Below, piece by piece: positions 37,263 through 46,506 of a stretch of DNA of 55,258 nt. Origin of the DNA: Alicyclobacillus herbarius DSM 13609. Lineage in GTDB: Bacteria; Bacillota; Bacilli; Alicyclobacillales; Alicyclobacillaceae. Each line of letters opens with the position of its first letter. Within the stretch, counting starts at the first letter, position 1. The notes under the pieces were generated by a model, which saw only the letters and a program-made list of their open reading frames with translations, had not been told where the DNA came from and did no database searches. Made by a program: the position numbers and the translations under genes. The stretch spans positions 1-55,258 of the forward strand of contig NZ_AUMH01000021.1 in the NCBI RefSeq assembly GCF_000430585.1, given 5' to 3'.

Positions 37263-38461
37263 GCTGTCTTCCTCTCTCCAAAGACGTGCTTGACGACCCG
37301 TTCGGCAGACTCGCCACACTCGAGACTGCAGAAGCGCTGCGCAAACGACTGCAACTCCGGGGTCGCTTGGAACCCGCGGGCTTGCGCTGCCTCGATTGCG
37401 GCGATGAGTTCGTCCGTGGTGCGCACCAATGGCCCAGGCGCCTGCCGCTCAAAATCAAAATAAAAGCCCCGCAGCCGGTCGCGGTACGTCTCCATATCGT
37501 AAACGTAAAACACCATCGGTCGGCGCAGATTGGCGTAATCAAACATAACCGACGAGTAGTCTGTGATAAGCAGGTCTGAGATTAGATAGAGATCGCGAAT
37601 GTCTTCATAATTCGACGCATCCAACGCAAAACCCTTGTACGCCGACAGGTCCAGCTGCTCGGACACCAAATAATGTAAGCGTAAGAGCAGCACAAACGAA
37701 TCGCCAAGGCGCTCCTGCATCTGGGCCATATCCATCTTCAACCCAAACCGGTAACGGCCGACGTCGTAGTACTCGTTGTCACGCCAGGTCGGTGCATAGA
37801 GCAGAACCCTTCGCCCGTCCGCAATCCCCAGCCTCTGGCGAATCTTGCGCACGGTCGCCTCATCGCGGTGGGTGTAGAGATAATCGTTACGCGGGTACCC
37901 GGACTCAATCACCTCGCCGGTGAAGCGAAAGGCCCGTCGAAAAATTGCGGTCGAATACGCGTTCGGTGAGACCAGGTAATCCCACTTGGCCGCCTCGCGA
38001 TAAAACTCCTGCTTGTACCCTTCATCCGTCTGCCCCGGAATATGAACCTCGTCCATATCGCCCGCTAGGCGCTTGAGTGGCGTTCCGTGCCAAGTCTGAA
38101 GGTATACCGTATGGCGCGGTTTCGGAATCCACAAGGGCAGCCGACTATTGGTCACCCAGTAGCCGGCTCTCGCCATCGCCAGCCACCATGCGCGCGAGAA
38201 GCGCCGGACATAGGGAACCCCATGCTCGGCGAACAACGGCACCGCATCCGGATGAGCGCTCCACAAGAGGCGAAAACCTGGACAGTTCTCCCGCATGTAC
38301 TCATAGATAGCCCGCGGGTTGCAGCTGTATTGGCGCCCCATGAAGCTCTCGAAGACGACCAGGCGCTTGTCCGCAGGCAGCTGCGAGAACGCTTGAAAGT
38401 AGACCCGAAGCCCACTCTGCAGCCAACGCCTGCGTCCCATTTTCGAGATCCATGACTTCAT
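37247..38461 (-). CDS. CDP-glycerol glycerophosphotransferase (TagF-like)
   Basis: A membrane-associated GT-B enzyme of about 404 residues adding glycerol phosphate units from CDP-glycerol. The family motifs WHGTPLKRL, APTWRDNEY, RLHYLV and ITDYSSVMFDYA are present. It is shorter than polymerases such as B. subtilis TagF and lacks their large N-terminal part, so primase and polymerase roles cannot be told apart. ATG 38461 is listed; TTG 38467 is better spaced from GGAGGA and may be the true start. Confidence 0.88.
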   Translation of the reverse strand: MKSWISKMGRRRWLQSGLRVYFQAFSQLPADKRLVVFESFMGRQYSCNPRAIYEYMRENCPGFRLLWSAHPDAVPLFAEHGVPYVRRFSRAWWLAMARAGYWVTNSRLPLWIPKPRHTVYLQTWHGTPLKRLAGDMDEVHIPGQTDEGYKQEFYREAAKWDYLVSPNAYSTAIFRRAFRFTGEVIESGYPRNDYLYTHRDEATVRKIRQRLGIADGRRVLLYAPTWRDNEYYDVGRYRFGLKMDMAQMQERLGDSFVLLLRLHYLVSEQLDLSAYKGFALDASNYEDIRDLYLISDLLITDYSSVMFDYANLRRPMVFYVYDMETYRDRLRGFYFDFERQAPGPLVRTTDELIAAIEAAQARGFQATPELQSFAQRFCSLECGESAERVVKHVFGERKTACVQP

Positions 38462-38495
38462 GTGCAAACGCGCTGTCCTCCCCACCGCTTCACAT

Positions 38496-39713
38496 CTATT
38501 GGCCGACACCCAGGGCGTCTGAATGGACCGCAGCCGGCGCCGCGTAAGACTCTCCGTCCGCGAGCAGATAGTCCAACAGGTTTTTGCTCGATTGCCCTTG
38601 CGAATATTGGTTCCACATCGCTGCAAATTGTTGCACCCGCTGGCGGTCAAACGCGTCTTCCCGAATCACCCGCACGATATCCGCCGTCGAAAACACCACC
38701 GGACCGGGTACCGCCGCCTCATAATCGGTCCACAGTCCGCGATGGCGGGTGTAGGTGGAGAGGTCGTACGGATAGAAAATCATCGGCCGGCCCAACAGGG
38801 CGTACTCGTACGGAATGGACGAGTAGTCCGTAATCAGATAGTCCGCCAAGAAGAGCAAGTCGCTGACATCCGGGTAGTCGGAGTAGTCAAAGGCAAAGCC
38901 CTTGTGCGCGTCCAAGTCCGGAATGCGGCTTTTCATCGCCGGGTGCAGGCGCAGAATCAGGGCGTACTCCTCACCCAGCCCCCTTCTTAAGCCCGCGATA
39001 TCCAAGTGCAGCCGAAACGAATTCAGCTCCCCGTCGCGAAACGTCGGCGCGTAGAGAATCACCTTGCGTCCAACGAGTGCCGGATTCTCACGGCGCAGGC
39101 GCGCCACCACCTGCTCCCGGTGCCCCGCGTCAAAAAACTTGTCGGTCCGCGGCACCCCGGTTCGCAGCATGCGCTCCGCCGGCAAGCCGAACGCCTGCTC
39201 AAACTGCCAGGCCATCGCGTCCGATCCGACCACCAATTTGTGAAACTGGCTGTAAACCCGGCAAAACCGCCGCTTTGCGCGGGCGGTCCGATGCTTGACG
39301 CTTTCGTCCCGGAGGCCAAACGTCTTCAGGGCGCCAGCCGCATGCCACAACTGGATGCACTCGACCCCCGGCCGGAATCGAACCGCCGCCAGAAATCCAT
39401 AATAGTTATCGACGATGACAAACCGTGACGTGGCAAGGTGGTACACACCCCGGACTAGGTGCCATGGTTTCCGGGCCGTAAACGGAATCGCGAGCGCACC
39501 CGGAATCTCAGCCCCCATGGTCCGCCTGGACGCAGTCAGGAAGACGGCGCGCTTGCCCGTATCGCGCCGCCGTAACTCCTCATAGACAAACCGGCAGTTG
39601 TCACCGAACGTATCGACAAACGTAACCTTATCCTGTATCGGAAACACGCTGCAAAGCGCAAACAGTACGCGGAACCAAAACAGATACAGTTCCACGGCCA
39701 ATTCTCTAACCAT
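38496..39713 (-). CDS. CDP-glycerol:glycerophosphate glycerophosphotransferase (TagB-like)
   Basis: A 405-residue paralogue of the next gene, with QLWHAAGALKTFG, APTFRDGELN, RLHPAM and ITDYSSIPYEYALLGRP. The N-terminal hydrophobic stretch ELAVELYLFWFRVLFALC could anchor it to the membrane. It fits the TagB primase role or a second chain-length function. ATG 39713 overlaps the end of tagD by eight bases and has no ribosome site of its own, so it is probably translated by coupling. Confidence 0.88.
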   Translation of the reverse strand: MVRELAVELYLFWFRVLFALCSVFPIQDKVTFVDTFGDNCRFVYEELRRRDTGKRAVFLTASRRTMGAEIPGALAIPFTARKPWHLVRGVYHLATSRFVIVDNYYGFLAAVRFRPGVECIQLWHAAGALKTFGLRDESVKHRTARAKRRFCRVYSQFHKLVVGSDAMAWQFEQAFGLPAERMLRTGVPRTDKFFDAGHREQVVARLRRENPALVGRKVILYAPTFRDGELNSFRLHLDIAGLRRGLGEEYALILRLHPAMKSRIPDLDAHKGFAFDYSDYPDVSDLLFLADYLITDYSSIPYEYALLGRPMIFYPYDLSTYTRHRGLWTDYEAAVPGPVVFSTADIVRVIREDAFDRQRVQQFAAMWNQYSQGQSSKNLLDYLLADGESYAAPAAVHSDALGVGQ

Positions 39714-40104
39714 TGTTGGCAGAGAGGAGGTCCTGTTTGATTTGCGTCGAGGAGATGCCAATGGTCCGTGGTAAATAGACCACCTCGCAATACTCCTTGA
39801 GAAAATCAAATTTCCCCCTCCAATCGTCTCCCATGACAAAAATGTCGATATTGTGCTCGATGACGTCGCGCACCTTTTGTTCCCAGGAGACTTCTGGAAT
39901 CACCTCATCTACATAGCGGATGGCCTCCAGGATCAACTTTCTATTTTCATAGTTGTAGTAGGCTTTCTTGTTCTTCTCCGCGTTAAACTCATCTGTGGAC
40001 AGGCCCACCACCAAGTAGTCGCCCAACGCGCGCGCGCGTTTGAGCAGGTTGATGTGGCCCCAATGCAAAAGGTCAAACGTCCCGTACGTCAAGACTTTTT
40101 TCAC
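39706..40104 (-). CDS. tagD: Glycerol-3-phosphate cytidylyltransferase
   Basis: A 132-residue nucleotidyltransferase that makes CDP-glycerol from CTP and sn-glycerol 3-phosphate. The HxGH motif is H14-W-G-H17 (GTFDLLHWGH), and the C-terminal ISSTQIK matches the family's ISTTKI element. GTG 40104 follows GGAGG at seven bases. It is the first gene of the tag cluster and has a clear promoter about 230 bases upstream. tagO, tagA and a ligase gene are not in the window. Confidence 0.96.
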   Translation of the reverse strand: MKKVLTYGTFDLLHWGHINLLKRARALGDYLVVGLSTDEFNAEKNKKAYYNYENRKLILEAIRYVDEVIPEVSWEQKVRDVIEHNIDIFVMGDDWRGKFDFLKEYCEVVYLPRTIGISSTQIKQDLLSANNG

Positions 40105-40337
40105 TGCACATCCTCCTTTGAGGCGGTTGGCATACAAGCCAAGCGTTCCTACACAAACAGCCCCGACCTGCAGCCGGATTCGTCTCGCGACCGCCAGAAA
40201 CGGTGCGGCGCCGCACTCGGCGACTGCCCATCCGCTACAGGCACAGGCGTGGGAATGGGAAAGTCGGACGCACGCATGAGGTTGTCCGACTTTCGACATG
40301 AGGATGGGCATATTTTCAACTCGTTACCATACTCGTG

Positions 40338-40366
40338 ATTATATGCTTGACGTGCAGGCAGATCAA
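40338..40366 (-). promoter_or_regulatory. tagD promoter
   Basis: On the minus strand TTGATC (40361-40366) and a perfect TATAAT (40338-40343) are separated by 17 bp. The leader of about 225 nt contains a 10-bp hairpin (AAAGTCGGAC 40260-40269 with 40284-40293) of unknown role. Confidence 0.75.
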
Positions 40367-40383
40367 TGGCGAATGATGCCGAA

Positions 40384-41157
40384 TCAGGCAACGTTCGCTT
40401 GGCCAATCGGGGCCACCCGAATCTCCGCCTGCTCCAGCGCCCGCCGAATCTGCGCCGCATATTCAAGAGCGTGCGGACCATCGCCGTGAATACACACAGT
40501 GTCAGCCTGAATGTCGACGTCCACGCCCTGCTGCGACAACACCTTGCCTTCTTTGACCATGCGGATGACCTGTTGCACCGCCTTTTCCGTATCGTGAATC
40601 ATCGCATCCGGCTGCCGCCGGGAGGTCAGCGTGCCGTCCTTTTGATACGTCCGATCCGCAAACACCTCGCTCGCCGTACGCAGGCCGATTTTTTGTCCAG
40701 CCCGAACCAACTCACTCCCTGACAAGCCAAACAGGATGAGCTCCGGGTTGACCTTGTACACTGCTTTCGCAATCGCCTCCGCCAGCGGAGCGGATACCGC
40801 CGCCATGTTGTACAGCGCCCCATGCGGTTTCACATGCTGCATACGTCCGCCACAGGCGCGGACAAACCCGTCCAGCGCCCCTATCTGGTAGACGACGATG
40901 TCATACGCCTCCTGTGGCGAGATGTCCATGTTGCGGCGGCCAAATCCCACCAGGTCTTGCAATCCTGGATGAGCACCAATGGCAACACCTTTCCCCAGCG
41001 CCAATTCCACCGTACGGCGCATCGTCGTCGCATCCCCCGCGTGAAACCCACAGGCAATGTTGCACGAGGTGACCACATTCAGAATTTGTTCGTCATTGCC
41101 CAGCGTATACGCGCCAAAACTCTCACCCAGGTCACAGTTCATATCCAACCGAAACAT
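40384..41157 (-). CDS. pxpA: 5-oxoprolinase subunit A (LamB/YcsF family)
   Basis: A 257-residue TIM-barrel-like subunit of the ATP-dependent 5-oxoprolinase PxpABC, which recycles 5-oxoproline to glutamate. The N-terminal [31 protein letters not shown] and KPHGALYN motifs are diagnostic. ATG 41157 follows GGAAGGGGG. The partner subunits are encoded as one fused gene about 1.2 kb upstream, with an aldo/keto reductase and a terminator in between. Confidence 0.95.
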   Translation of the reverse strand: MFRLDMNCDLGESFGAYTLGNDEQILNVVTSCNIACGFHAGDATTMRRTVELALGKGVAIGAHPGLQDLVGFGRRNMDISPQEAYDIVVYQIGALDGFVRACGGRMQHVKPHGALYNMAAVSAPLAEAIAKAVYKVNPELILFGLSGSELVRAGQKIGLRTASEVFADRTYQKDGTLTSRRQPDAMIHDTEKAVQQVIRMVKEGKVLSQQGVDVDIQADTVCIHGDGPHALEYAAQIRRALEQAEIRVAPIGQANVA

Positions 41158-41177
41158 TTGCGTTCCCCCTTCCTCGG

Positions 41178-41219
41178 TTAAAAGGGCTGCCTTCCCACCC
41201 AGCGGCGGGGCGGCAGCCC
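41178..41219 (-). terminator. Terminator-like hairpin between the aldo/keto reductase and pxpA
   Basis: On the minus strand GGGCTGCC (41212-41219) pairs with GGCAGCCC (41184-41191) and is followed by TTTTAA. It may stop or reduce transcription into pxpA. Confidence 0.55.
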
Positions 41220-41244
41220 AACGGATACACCGCGTACGGCTTGC

Positions 41245-42216
41245 TCAGTTTGCCCGGTATGTGGCAAACGGGGTGTAGCGGAACCGCTCACTCATCTCAT
41301 CCAGTTGCGCCAAGGTTTCGGCAGACAAGGTCAAATCGACACTCGTCAGGTTTTCCGCAACCTGCTCTTCGCGCGTCGCCCCCACAATGATGGTCGCCAC
41401 AGCAGGCCTCGTCATCAACCAGGCCAAGGACAGGGCCCCCGGCGTGCAGCCGAGGCTGGCCGCCAAGTCGGCCACCTGTTCCCCGAGCTGCAGTCGGTCG
41501 TCGTTCAGTCGGCGGGCAAAGTTCGGGTCTTTATCCGCGCGCGATCCGCTCGGCGCTTCGCCCCCGCGCCGGTATTTCCCGGTGAGGATGCCGCCGGCGA
41601 GCGGAAAATACGGAATCAACCCGATCCCCTGGTCAAGACAAAGCGGCACCAGCTCCGCCTCCGGTGTCCGATCCGCCAGCGAATACGAAGGCTGAATCGA
41701 GACGTACCGTACCCATCCGTGCGCGTCGCTGATGGCCAAGGCCTTCATCAGTTCCCAGGCGGCGTAGTTGGACGCGCCTATGTAGCGCACCTTCCCCGAT
41801 TGCACCATATCGTCCAGCGTGCGTAGGGTCTCTTCCAGTGGGGTGTACGGATCGAACTGGTGAATCTGATACAGGTCAACGTAGTCCGTCTGCAGCCGCG
41901 TGAGGCTCTCTTCCAGCTGGCGCATCAGGTGCACCCGGGAGGACCCGCGCTCATTGGGGCCATCGCCGCGCTTCATGCCTGCTTTCGTCGCCAGCACCGC
42001 CTGTTGCCGGCGGCCCTTGAGCGCCTTGCCGATAATTCGCTCCGACTCCGTGCCGCTGTAGATGTTGGCCGTGTCGATAAAGTTGATGCCCGCATCGAGG
42101 GCTTTATGCAAGACACGAATCGAAGTCGCCTCATCCGCGCGCGATCCGAACGCGTTCGTGCCCAATCCCAACACGGAAACCTCCAGCCCACTGGCTCCCA
42201 GCCTGCGATACTGCAT
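41245..42216 (-). CDS. Aldo/keto reductase
   Basis: A 323-residue NADPH-dependent oxidoreductase with a TIM barrel. The catalytic tetrad is visible: Asp in FIDTAN, Tyr in NIYSGT, Lys in ATKAG and His in YQIHQFD; the C-terminal IIVGATREEQV binds the cofactor phosphate. It resembles the YajO/Tas-like general group, so the substrate cannot be named. ATG 42216 follows AAAGGATGG. It sits between the pxpBC fusion and pxpA on the same strand. Confidence 0.93.
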   Translation of the reverse strand: MQYRRLGASGLEVSVLGLGTNAFGSRADEATSIRVLHKALDAGINFIDTANIYSGTESERIIGKALKGRRQQAVLATKAGMKRGDGPNERGSSRVHLMRQLEESLTRLQTDYVDLYQIHQFDPYTPLEETLRTLDDMVQSGKVRYIGASNYAAWELMKALAISDAHGWVRYVSIQPSYSLADRTPEAELVPLCLDQGIGLIPYFPLAGGILTGKYRRGGEAPSGSRADKDPNFARRLNDDRLQLGEQVADLAASLGCTPGALSLAWLMTRPAVATIIVGATREEQVAENLTSVDLTLSAETLAQLDEMSERFRYTPFATYRAN

Positions 42217-42354
42217 ATCATCCCATCCTTTCCGTGTCCCTTCTCAGACCGCTCGCAGGGCGATCCGTCACTCACCTTTCCACTGGCTTGTCTGCGGCGA
42301 TATCTGAATGAAGATGAAGAAACGTGATGACCCCGAGGCATGACCCGGATGTAA

Positions 42355-44277
42355 TCAGACCGCGAAGAGGCCGGTCGGCTGCGACAACGCGGTCCGCAGC
42401 TCGGCCATTCCCTGCTCGCGTTTGTCCTGCAGCGCCCGGGCCTGCTCCAGGTTCACCCAGACGAAGCGCAGCGACTCCCCCGCCCGGGCCTGCGCCAAGA
42501 GCGGTAAATCGACGTCAATAACCTGGGCTAGAACCGGATACCCGCCCGTCGTCTGGTGGTCAGCCAGGAGGACTATCGGCTGGCCGCCACCCGGAACCTG
42601 CACGGCCCCGACCGCAATCGGCTCGGACACCATCTCGAGTGGCCGCGTGAGTTCCAGAGCCGGCCCCTGGAGCCGATACCCCATCCGATCCGATTGCGGG
42701 GTAATCGTATACTCCGCCTGGACAAACCGTCGTCGGGCCTCCTCAGTGAACGCCTGCGCTTGCATCCCCGGCAATACGCGCACCAACGCCCGGGGTCGAT
42801 AGTCCGGCAACAGACCCGGGTTGACGGTCCAAGCGGCAAGGACAAACGGGCTCCTGTCCGTGCCCGCGGCCGCGTCCTCGCCGGCGACGGTCAGCGCCTG
42901 CTGGCGGGCCTGCCCGAGCGCAGACGGCGCACCGAGCGGGAGCACATCCCCGGCCTTGAGGGCCCGCCCCGCGAACCCGCCGATGCCTGCCCGCAGGTAC
43001 GTGCTGGCGCTGCCCAAGACCTTGGGCACCGCAATCCCGCCAAGAGCCGCGAGGTACATCCGACACCCCCGCGCACTGCGGCGAAACTCCAAAACCTCCC
43101 CCCCGCGCACCAACACCGGCCGCCACGTCGGCACTTCCTGGCCGCGAATGTGGGGAACCATGCCAAATCCACACAGGGCAATCAGGGTATCCGCCGGAAA
43201 TTGCAACTTTGGGCCTAACACCGTCATCTCCAGCCCGGCGGCGTCTTCTGGATTCCCCACTAGGAGATTCGCCACGCGCAGGGCTAGGGAATCCATCGCA
43301 CCAGAGACAATCACGCCGTACTTCTGGTGGCCGTACCGTCCGAGGTCCTGCACCGTCGTCAGCATCCCCGGCTGCAGCACATGGATACACCCGCCAGGCG
43401 AATTGACCAGGGTCTGGACTGCCCGCTGGTCGGCCTCCTCGGATGGATTCGCCCCAGTTGCTGCAGTGTGGCTGATCTCGTCGAATGGCAGGGATGTCGT
43501 GTCCCCGGGAACCGCGGGTTTTGATGCTGCATCCGTTGGCGCCGCGAACGCCTGCTGCGACTGTCGTACCCAATTCGTCACATCGGGCGTATCTAGGGAC
43601 CCCGACTCCTGCGCCAACCGAGTATACTCGTCTTTATCGATGGCGCGAAAACGGACGATATCCCCCGCCGTCAGCAGGCTGGGCGGATTGGAGTCTGGCC
43701 GAAACAAGCGCACCGGCGTACGCCCGATGAGTCGCCACCCGCCCGGAGTTTCAATGGAGTAGACGCCGGTTTGCCCGCCGGCGATGCCGACCGTGCCAGC
43801 AGGGATGTGAGTGCGCGGCGTACTCAGCCGCGGCGTGGCAATCTCCTCCGACATCCCGCCGAGATACGGAAACCCGGGCGCAAAACCAATCATATATACT
43901 CGGTAGCGGCCGGCCGTATGTATCGCGACCACCTCATCTGGCGTGAGGTGGTTGTGGGCGGCCACATCCTCCAAATCCGGCCCAAACTCGCCGCCGTAGC
44001 AAACCGGCAGCTCCACCTCCCGGGCCGGAGGCAGGGGGAACTGTTCGGCACTTTGCAGCGTTTGCAGGATGGCCGCGCGCGCGTGCGCGTAATCCGTCTC
44101 ACACGGATGGTAGTAAACCGCCAACGTCGTGAATGCAGGCACACACTCGACAAACCCCGGAAACGGATCTGCCTCCAGGGCATACATGCACTGGAGTACC
44201 TGGGCGTGAACCGCCTCATCCATCACCTCACCGAAGCGGAGGAGCACTGCGCTGTCACTCAAAGGATGCATTTCCAC
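42355..44277 (-). CDS. pxpBC: Fused 5-oxoprolinase subunits B and C
   Basis: A protein of about 640 residues joining two subunits that are separate in most bacteria. The first about 235 residues are PxpB (PLSDSAVLLRFG, GFAPGFPYLGG, IPAGTVGIAGGQTGVYS); after a Ala/Ser-rich linker of some 50-60 residues comes PxpC (QPGMLTTVQDLGRYGHQKYG, MTVLGPKLQF, ADHQTTGGYPVLAQV). Starts at GTG 44277 or ATG 44271 fit the GAGGTGAG site better than the ATG at 44295. It should form the ATP-dependent 5-oxoprolinase with PxpA. Confidence 0.93.
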   Translation of the reverse strand: MEMHPLSDSAVLLRFGEVMDEAVHAQVLQCMYALEADPFPGFVECVPAFTTLAVYYHPCETDYAHARAAILQTLQSAEQFPLPPAREVELPVCYGGEFGPDLEDVAAHNHLTPDEVVAIHTAGRYRVYMIGFAPGFPYLGGMSEEIATPRLSTPRTHIPAGTVGIAGGQTGVYSIETPGGWRLIGRTPVRLFRPDSNPPSLLTAGDIVRFRAIDKDEYTRLAQESGSLDTPDVTNWVRQSQQAFAAPTDAASKPAVPGDTTSLPFDEISHTAATGANPSEEADQRAVQTLVNSPGGCIHVLQPGMLTTVQDLGRYGHQKYGVIVSGAMDSLALRVANLLVGNPEDAAGLEMTVLGPKLQFPADTLIALCGFGMVPHIRGQEVPTWRPVLVRGGEVLEFRRSARGCRMYLAALGGIAVPKVLGSASTYLRAGIGGFAGRALKAGDVLPLGAPSALGQARQQALTVAGEDAAAGTDRSPFVLAAWTVNPGLLPDYRPRALVRVLPGMQAQAFTEEARRRFVQAEYTITPQSDRMGYRLQGPALELTRPLEMVSEPIAVGAVQVPGGGQPIVLLADHQTTGGYPVLAQVIDVDLPLLAQARAGESLRFVWVNLEQARALQDKREQGMAELRTALSQPTGLFAV

Positions 44278-44380
44278 TCGGCTCACCTCGCGCATTCACT
44301 TGCCAAGCTTCTCCATCCACCTTACAGAAATTCGCGGAGAAAGGCCACTCCTTTGGACTGCCCGATGCAAGGCTCGGTCC

Positions 44381-45391
44381 TTAGCGACGGCTGCGGACAG
44401 CCGCCAGCAGCGAGGCGTATACCTTGGCGTGCGCCTTGTCTGTCCGCTCCAATGTCCGTAATTCGGAAAGGTAATCCGTCACCGCTGGCTTCCCCTGGCT
44501 CCGATTCCAGTGGTGGTCTTTCGCCATTTGCTTGTCCGTCAAATTGAAGTAGGTATAGTATACGTCCTTGGGTCGGTCCCCCAGCGGGTCGTCCCAGGTC
44601 ACATCCAGCTGATACCAGCGCCCGTGCAGCTCCACCTCATTCCACATGTGCGATCCGTTCGCAGTCCCGGTCAGGATGCGTGTGGGAATCCCTGCGTCAC
44701 TCAACATGCGGTAGGCCAGCAGGGCGTAGCCTTGACAAACCGCCCGGCCCTTGGCGAGCGCGTCATAGGCGGTGTAGTTCGTCTCCGTGCGGTCGTACTG
44801 GACGTGCTCGACAATCCAGTCGTGAATCGCTTTTTCTTTTTGAAAGTCCAGCATCCCGGGCTTGAGGATTTGCCGCAAGACCTGGTGGACGCGCGTGTTC
44901 ACCCAATCGCTCTGCGCCTTCGACTCCCGGTACGACACGCGGTACAGCACCGTATCTTTCTCCTCATCTTTCTCCTCCAGCCAGGTACACTCCACCGACC
45001 AGCGGCTGATGTTCCAATACACGTACGGATCGACCGCGGCGGCCTGTTCAAACGCCTGCTCCGCCTGCTGCACCGACTTTAATTGCGGCCAAGATAGCAT
45101 AAACGAGCGGTCCCGATGTTCTAAATGTTGATAAATTTTCGCCTTAGCGTCCGGCGTCGGGGCGCTGGCGCGAGGCCGCGTCACGTGCACCACCGCGGCC
45201 GTTTTCACAAGCTGCGGTCTGGCTGTGGAAATCGAGGCGGCCGGCGCAGACCGGGCAACCGATACCGTATTCAACGCTTTCGCTGCGGGTGGATTGGCTA
45301 CCCCACGGCTTAAAAAGAGCGGTTCCCAGGTCCCACTGACCATGAAGAATGCCATCATCCCCAGTGCGATTGTGAACCAACGTCGCCGCAT
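44381..45391 (-). CDS. Secreted or membrane-anchored transglutaminase-like protein
   Basis: A 336-residue protein with an N-terminal hydrophobic helix (residues 5-20), an Ala/Ser/Pro-rich linker to about 80, and a transglutaminase-like cysteine protease fold. The catalytic triad is C219 (GRAVCQGY), H248 (GSHMWNEV) and D263 (YQLDVTW). Bacterial proteins of this kind are usually extracytoplasmic and may act on cell wall or surface proteins; the substrate is unknown. ATG 45391 follows GAGGGG; the frame is open to 45448 without a better start. Confidence 0.87.
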   Translation of the reverse strand: MRRRWFTIALGMMAFFMVSGTWEPLFLSRGVANPPAAKALNTVSVARSAPAASISTARPQLVKTAAVVHVTRPRASAPTPDAKAKIYQHLEHRDRSFMLSWPQLKSVQQAEQAFEQAAAVDPYVYWNISRWSVECTWLEEKDEEKDTVLYRVSYRESKAQSDWVNTRVHQVLRQILKPGMLDFQKEKAIHDWIVEHVQYDRTETNYTAYDALAKGRAVCQGYALLAYRMLSDAGIPTRILTGTANGSHMWNEVELHGRWYQLDVTWDDPLGDRPKDVYYTYFNLTDKQMAKDHHWNRSQGKPAVTDYLSELRTLERTDKAHAKVYASLLAAVRSRR

Positions 45392-45584
45392 GCCCGACGC
45401 CCCCTCTTCAGCCGGCCGCCAGGAGGGAATTCCCAGAGCCGGCGTCACCGTTCCAATATCGTGGGTTTATTCTAGCATCTCTCGTCCGAGATGAGCGAGT
45501 AATTTAAGAGTTGTTTCATCGCGTTTTGTACAAACGTGGGCCGGTCTGTTTCGACCTGCTATCTTTTCCACGCTTGTCCCAATT

Positions 45585-45613
45585 GTACCCTGATCCCGGG
45601 GAGGGCGTATACT
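45585..45613 (+). promoter_or_regulatory. Promoter of the FrnE-like gene
   Basis: TTGTAC (45585-45590) and TATACT (45608-45613) are separated by exactly 17 bp, 23 bases before the start codon. Confidence 0.65.
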
Positions 45614-45635
45614 AGGCACGAGGAGGGGTGTCCCA

Positions 45636-46349
45636 ATGAAAATTGAAGTTTGGTCGGATTTTGTCTGTCCGTTTTGCTATATCGGCAAGCGCCACTTGGA
45701 GCAAGCGCTGTGCAGTACAGGCCTTGGCGACAAGGCGGAGGTCGTCTTCAAGAGCTTTGAGCTCGATCCGGACGCTCCCGTGAACCCGGGTGTATCGGTG
45801 CACGAGCGGCTGGCTGCCAAGTACGGCATGAGCCTGGAGGAAGCCAAGGCAGCCAACGCCAAGATGGCCGAACGGGCGGCCGCCGTCGGCCTGACGTACC
45901 ACTTTGACACGATGATTCCCACCAACACGTTTGATGCCCACCGATTGGCCCAATTCGCCGTCCAGAAAGGCGTCGGGGAGGTGATGGTGGAGCGGCTGTT
46001 CAAGGCGTACTTCACCGATTCCCTGCACATCGGGGACCGTCAGGTGCTCGTCCAGCTCGGTGTGGAAGCGGGCCTCGATAAAGAGGAAACCGAAGCGATG
46101 CTAGAACAGGGCGATTTCACAGCAGAAGTTCGGGCCGATGAAGGGGAAGCGCAGGAGTTGGGCATCCACGGCGTGCCGTTTTTCGTCATCAACCGCCGCT
46201 ACGCCATTTCCGGCGCGCAGCCGATTGCGTTGTTTGTGGAGACGCTGAACAAGGCATGGGAAGAGGAACAAAACCAGCGTCCGGCACTGGTGCGCGTGGG
46301 CGAAAAGGAACAAGGCCCCGCGTGTACGGACGGATCGTGCACCCTTTGA
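45636..46349 (+). CDS. DsbA-family oxidoreductase, FrnE-like
   Basis: A 237-residue cytoplasmic thioredoxin-fold protein of the FrnE/2-hydroxychromene isomerase-like group. It has the active-site motif C11-P-F-C14, an inserted helical domain and the cis-proline loop HGVPFFVIN. A C-terminal extension carries a second cysteine pair (ACTDGSC). FrnE proteins act as disulfide isomerases in oxidative stress. ATG 45636 follows GAGGAGGGG. Confidence 0.92.
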   Translation: MKIEVWSDFVCPFCYIGKRHLEQALCSTGLGDKAEVVFKSFELDPDAPVNPGVSVHERLAAKYGMSLEEAKAANAKMAERAAAVGLTYHFDTMIPTNTFDAHRLAQFAVQKGVGEVMVERLFKAYFTDSLHIGDRQVLVQLGVEAGLDKEETEAMLEQGDFTAEVRADEGEAQELGIHGVPFFVINRRYAISGAQPIALFVETLNKAWEEEQNQRPALVRVGEKEQGPACTDGSCTL

Positions 46350-46506
46350 AGTGACTTGCGCCTCGGAAGGGCCTGCCCGGCTCGCTGCGCGCGGACAGGA
46401 TGCATCGTCGCGCCGCCGCTTTACGACCGCTGGGCAGGGTCCACTTTCCCCTTCTCCTCTCCGATGCGAAAACATGCTATAAAAAGGGAGAGGAGGGAGA
46501 AGCGCA

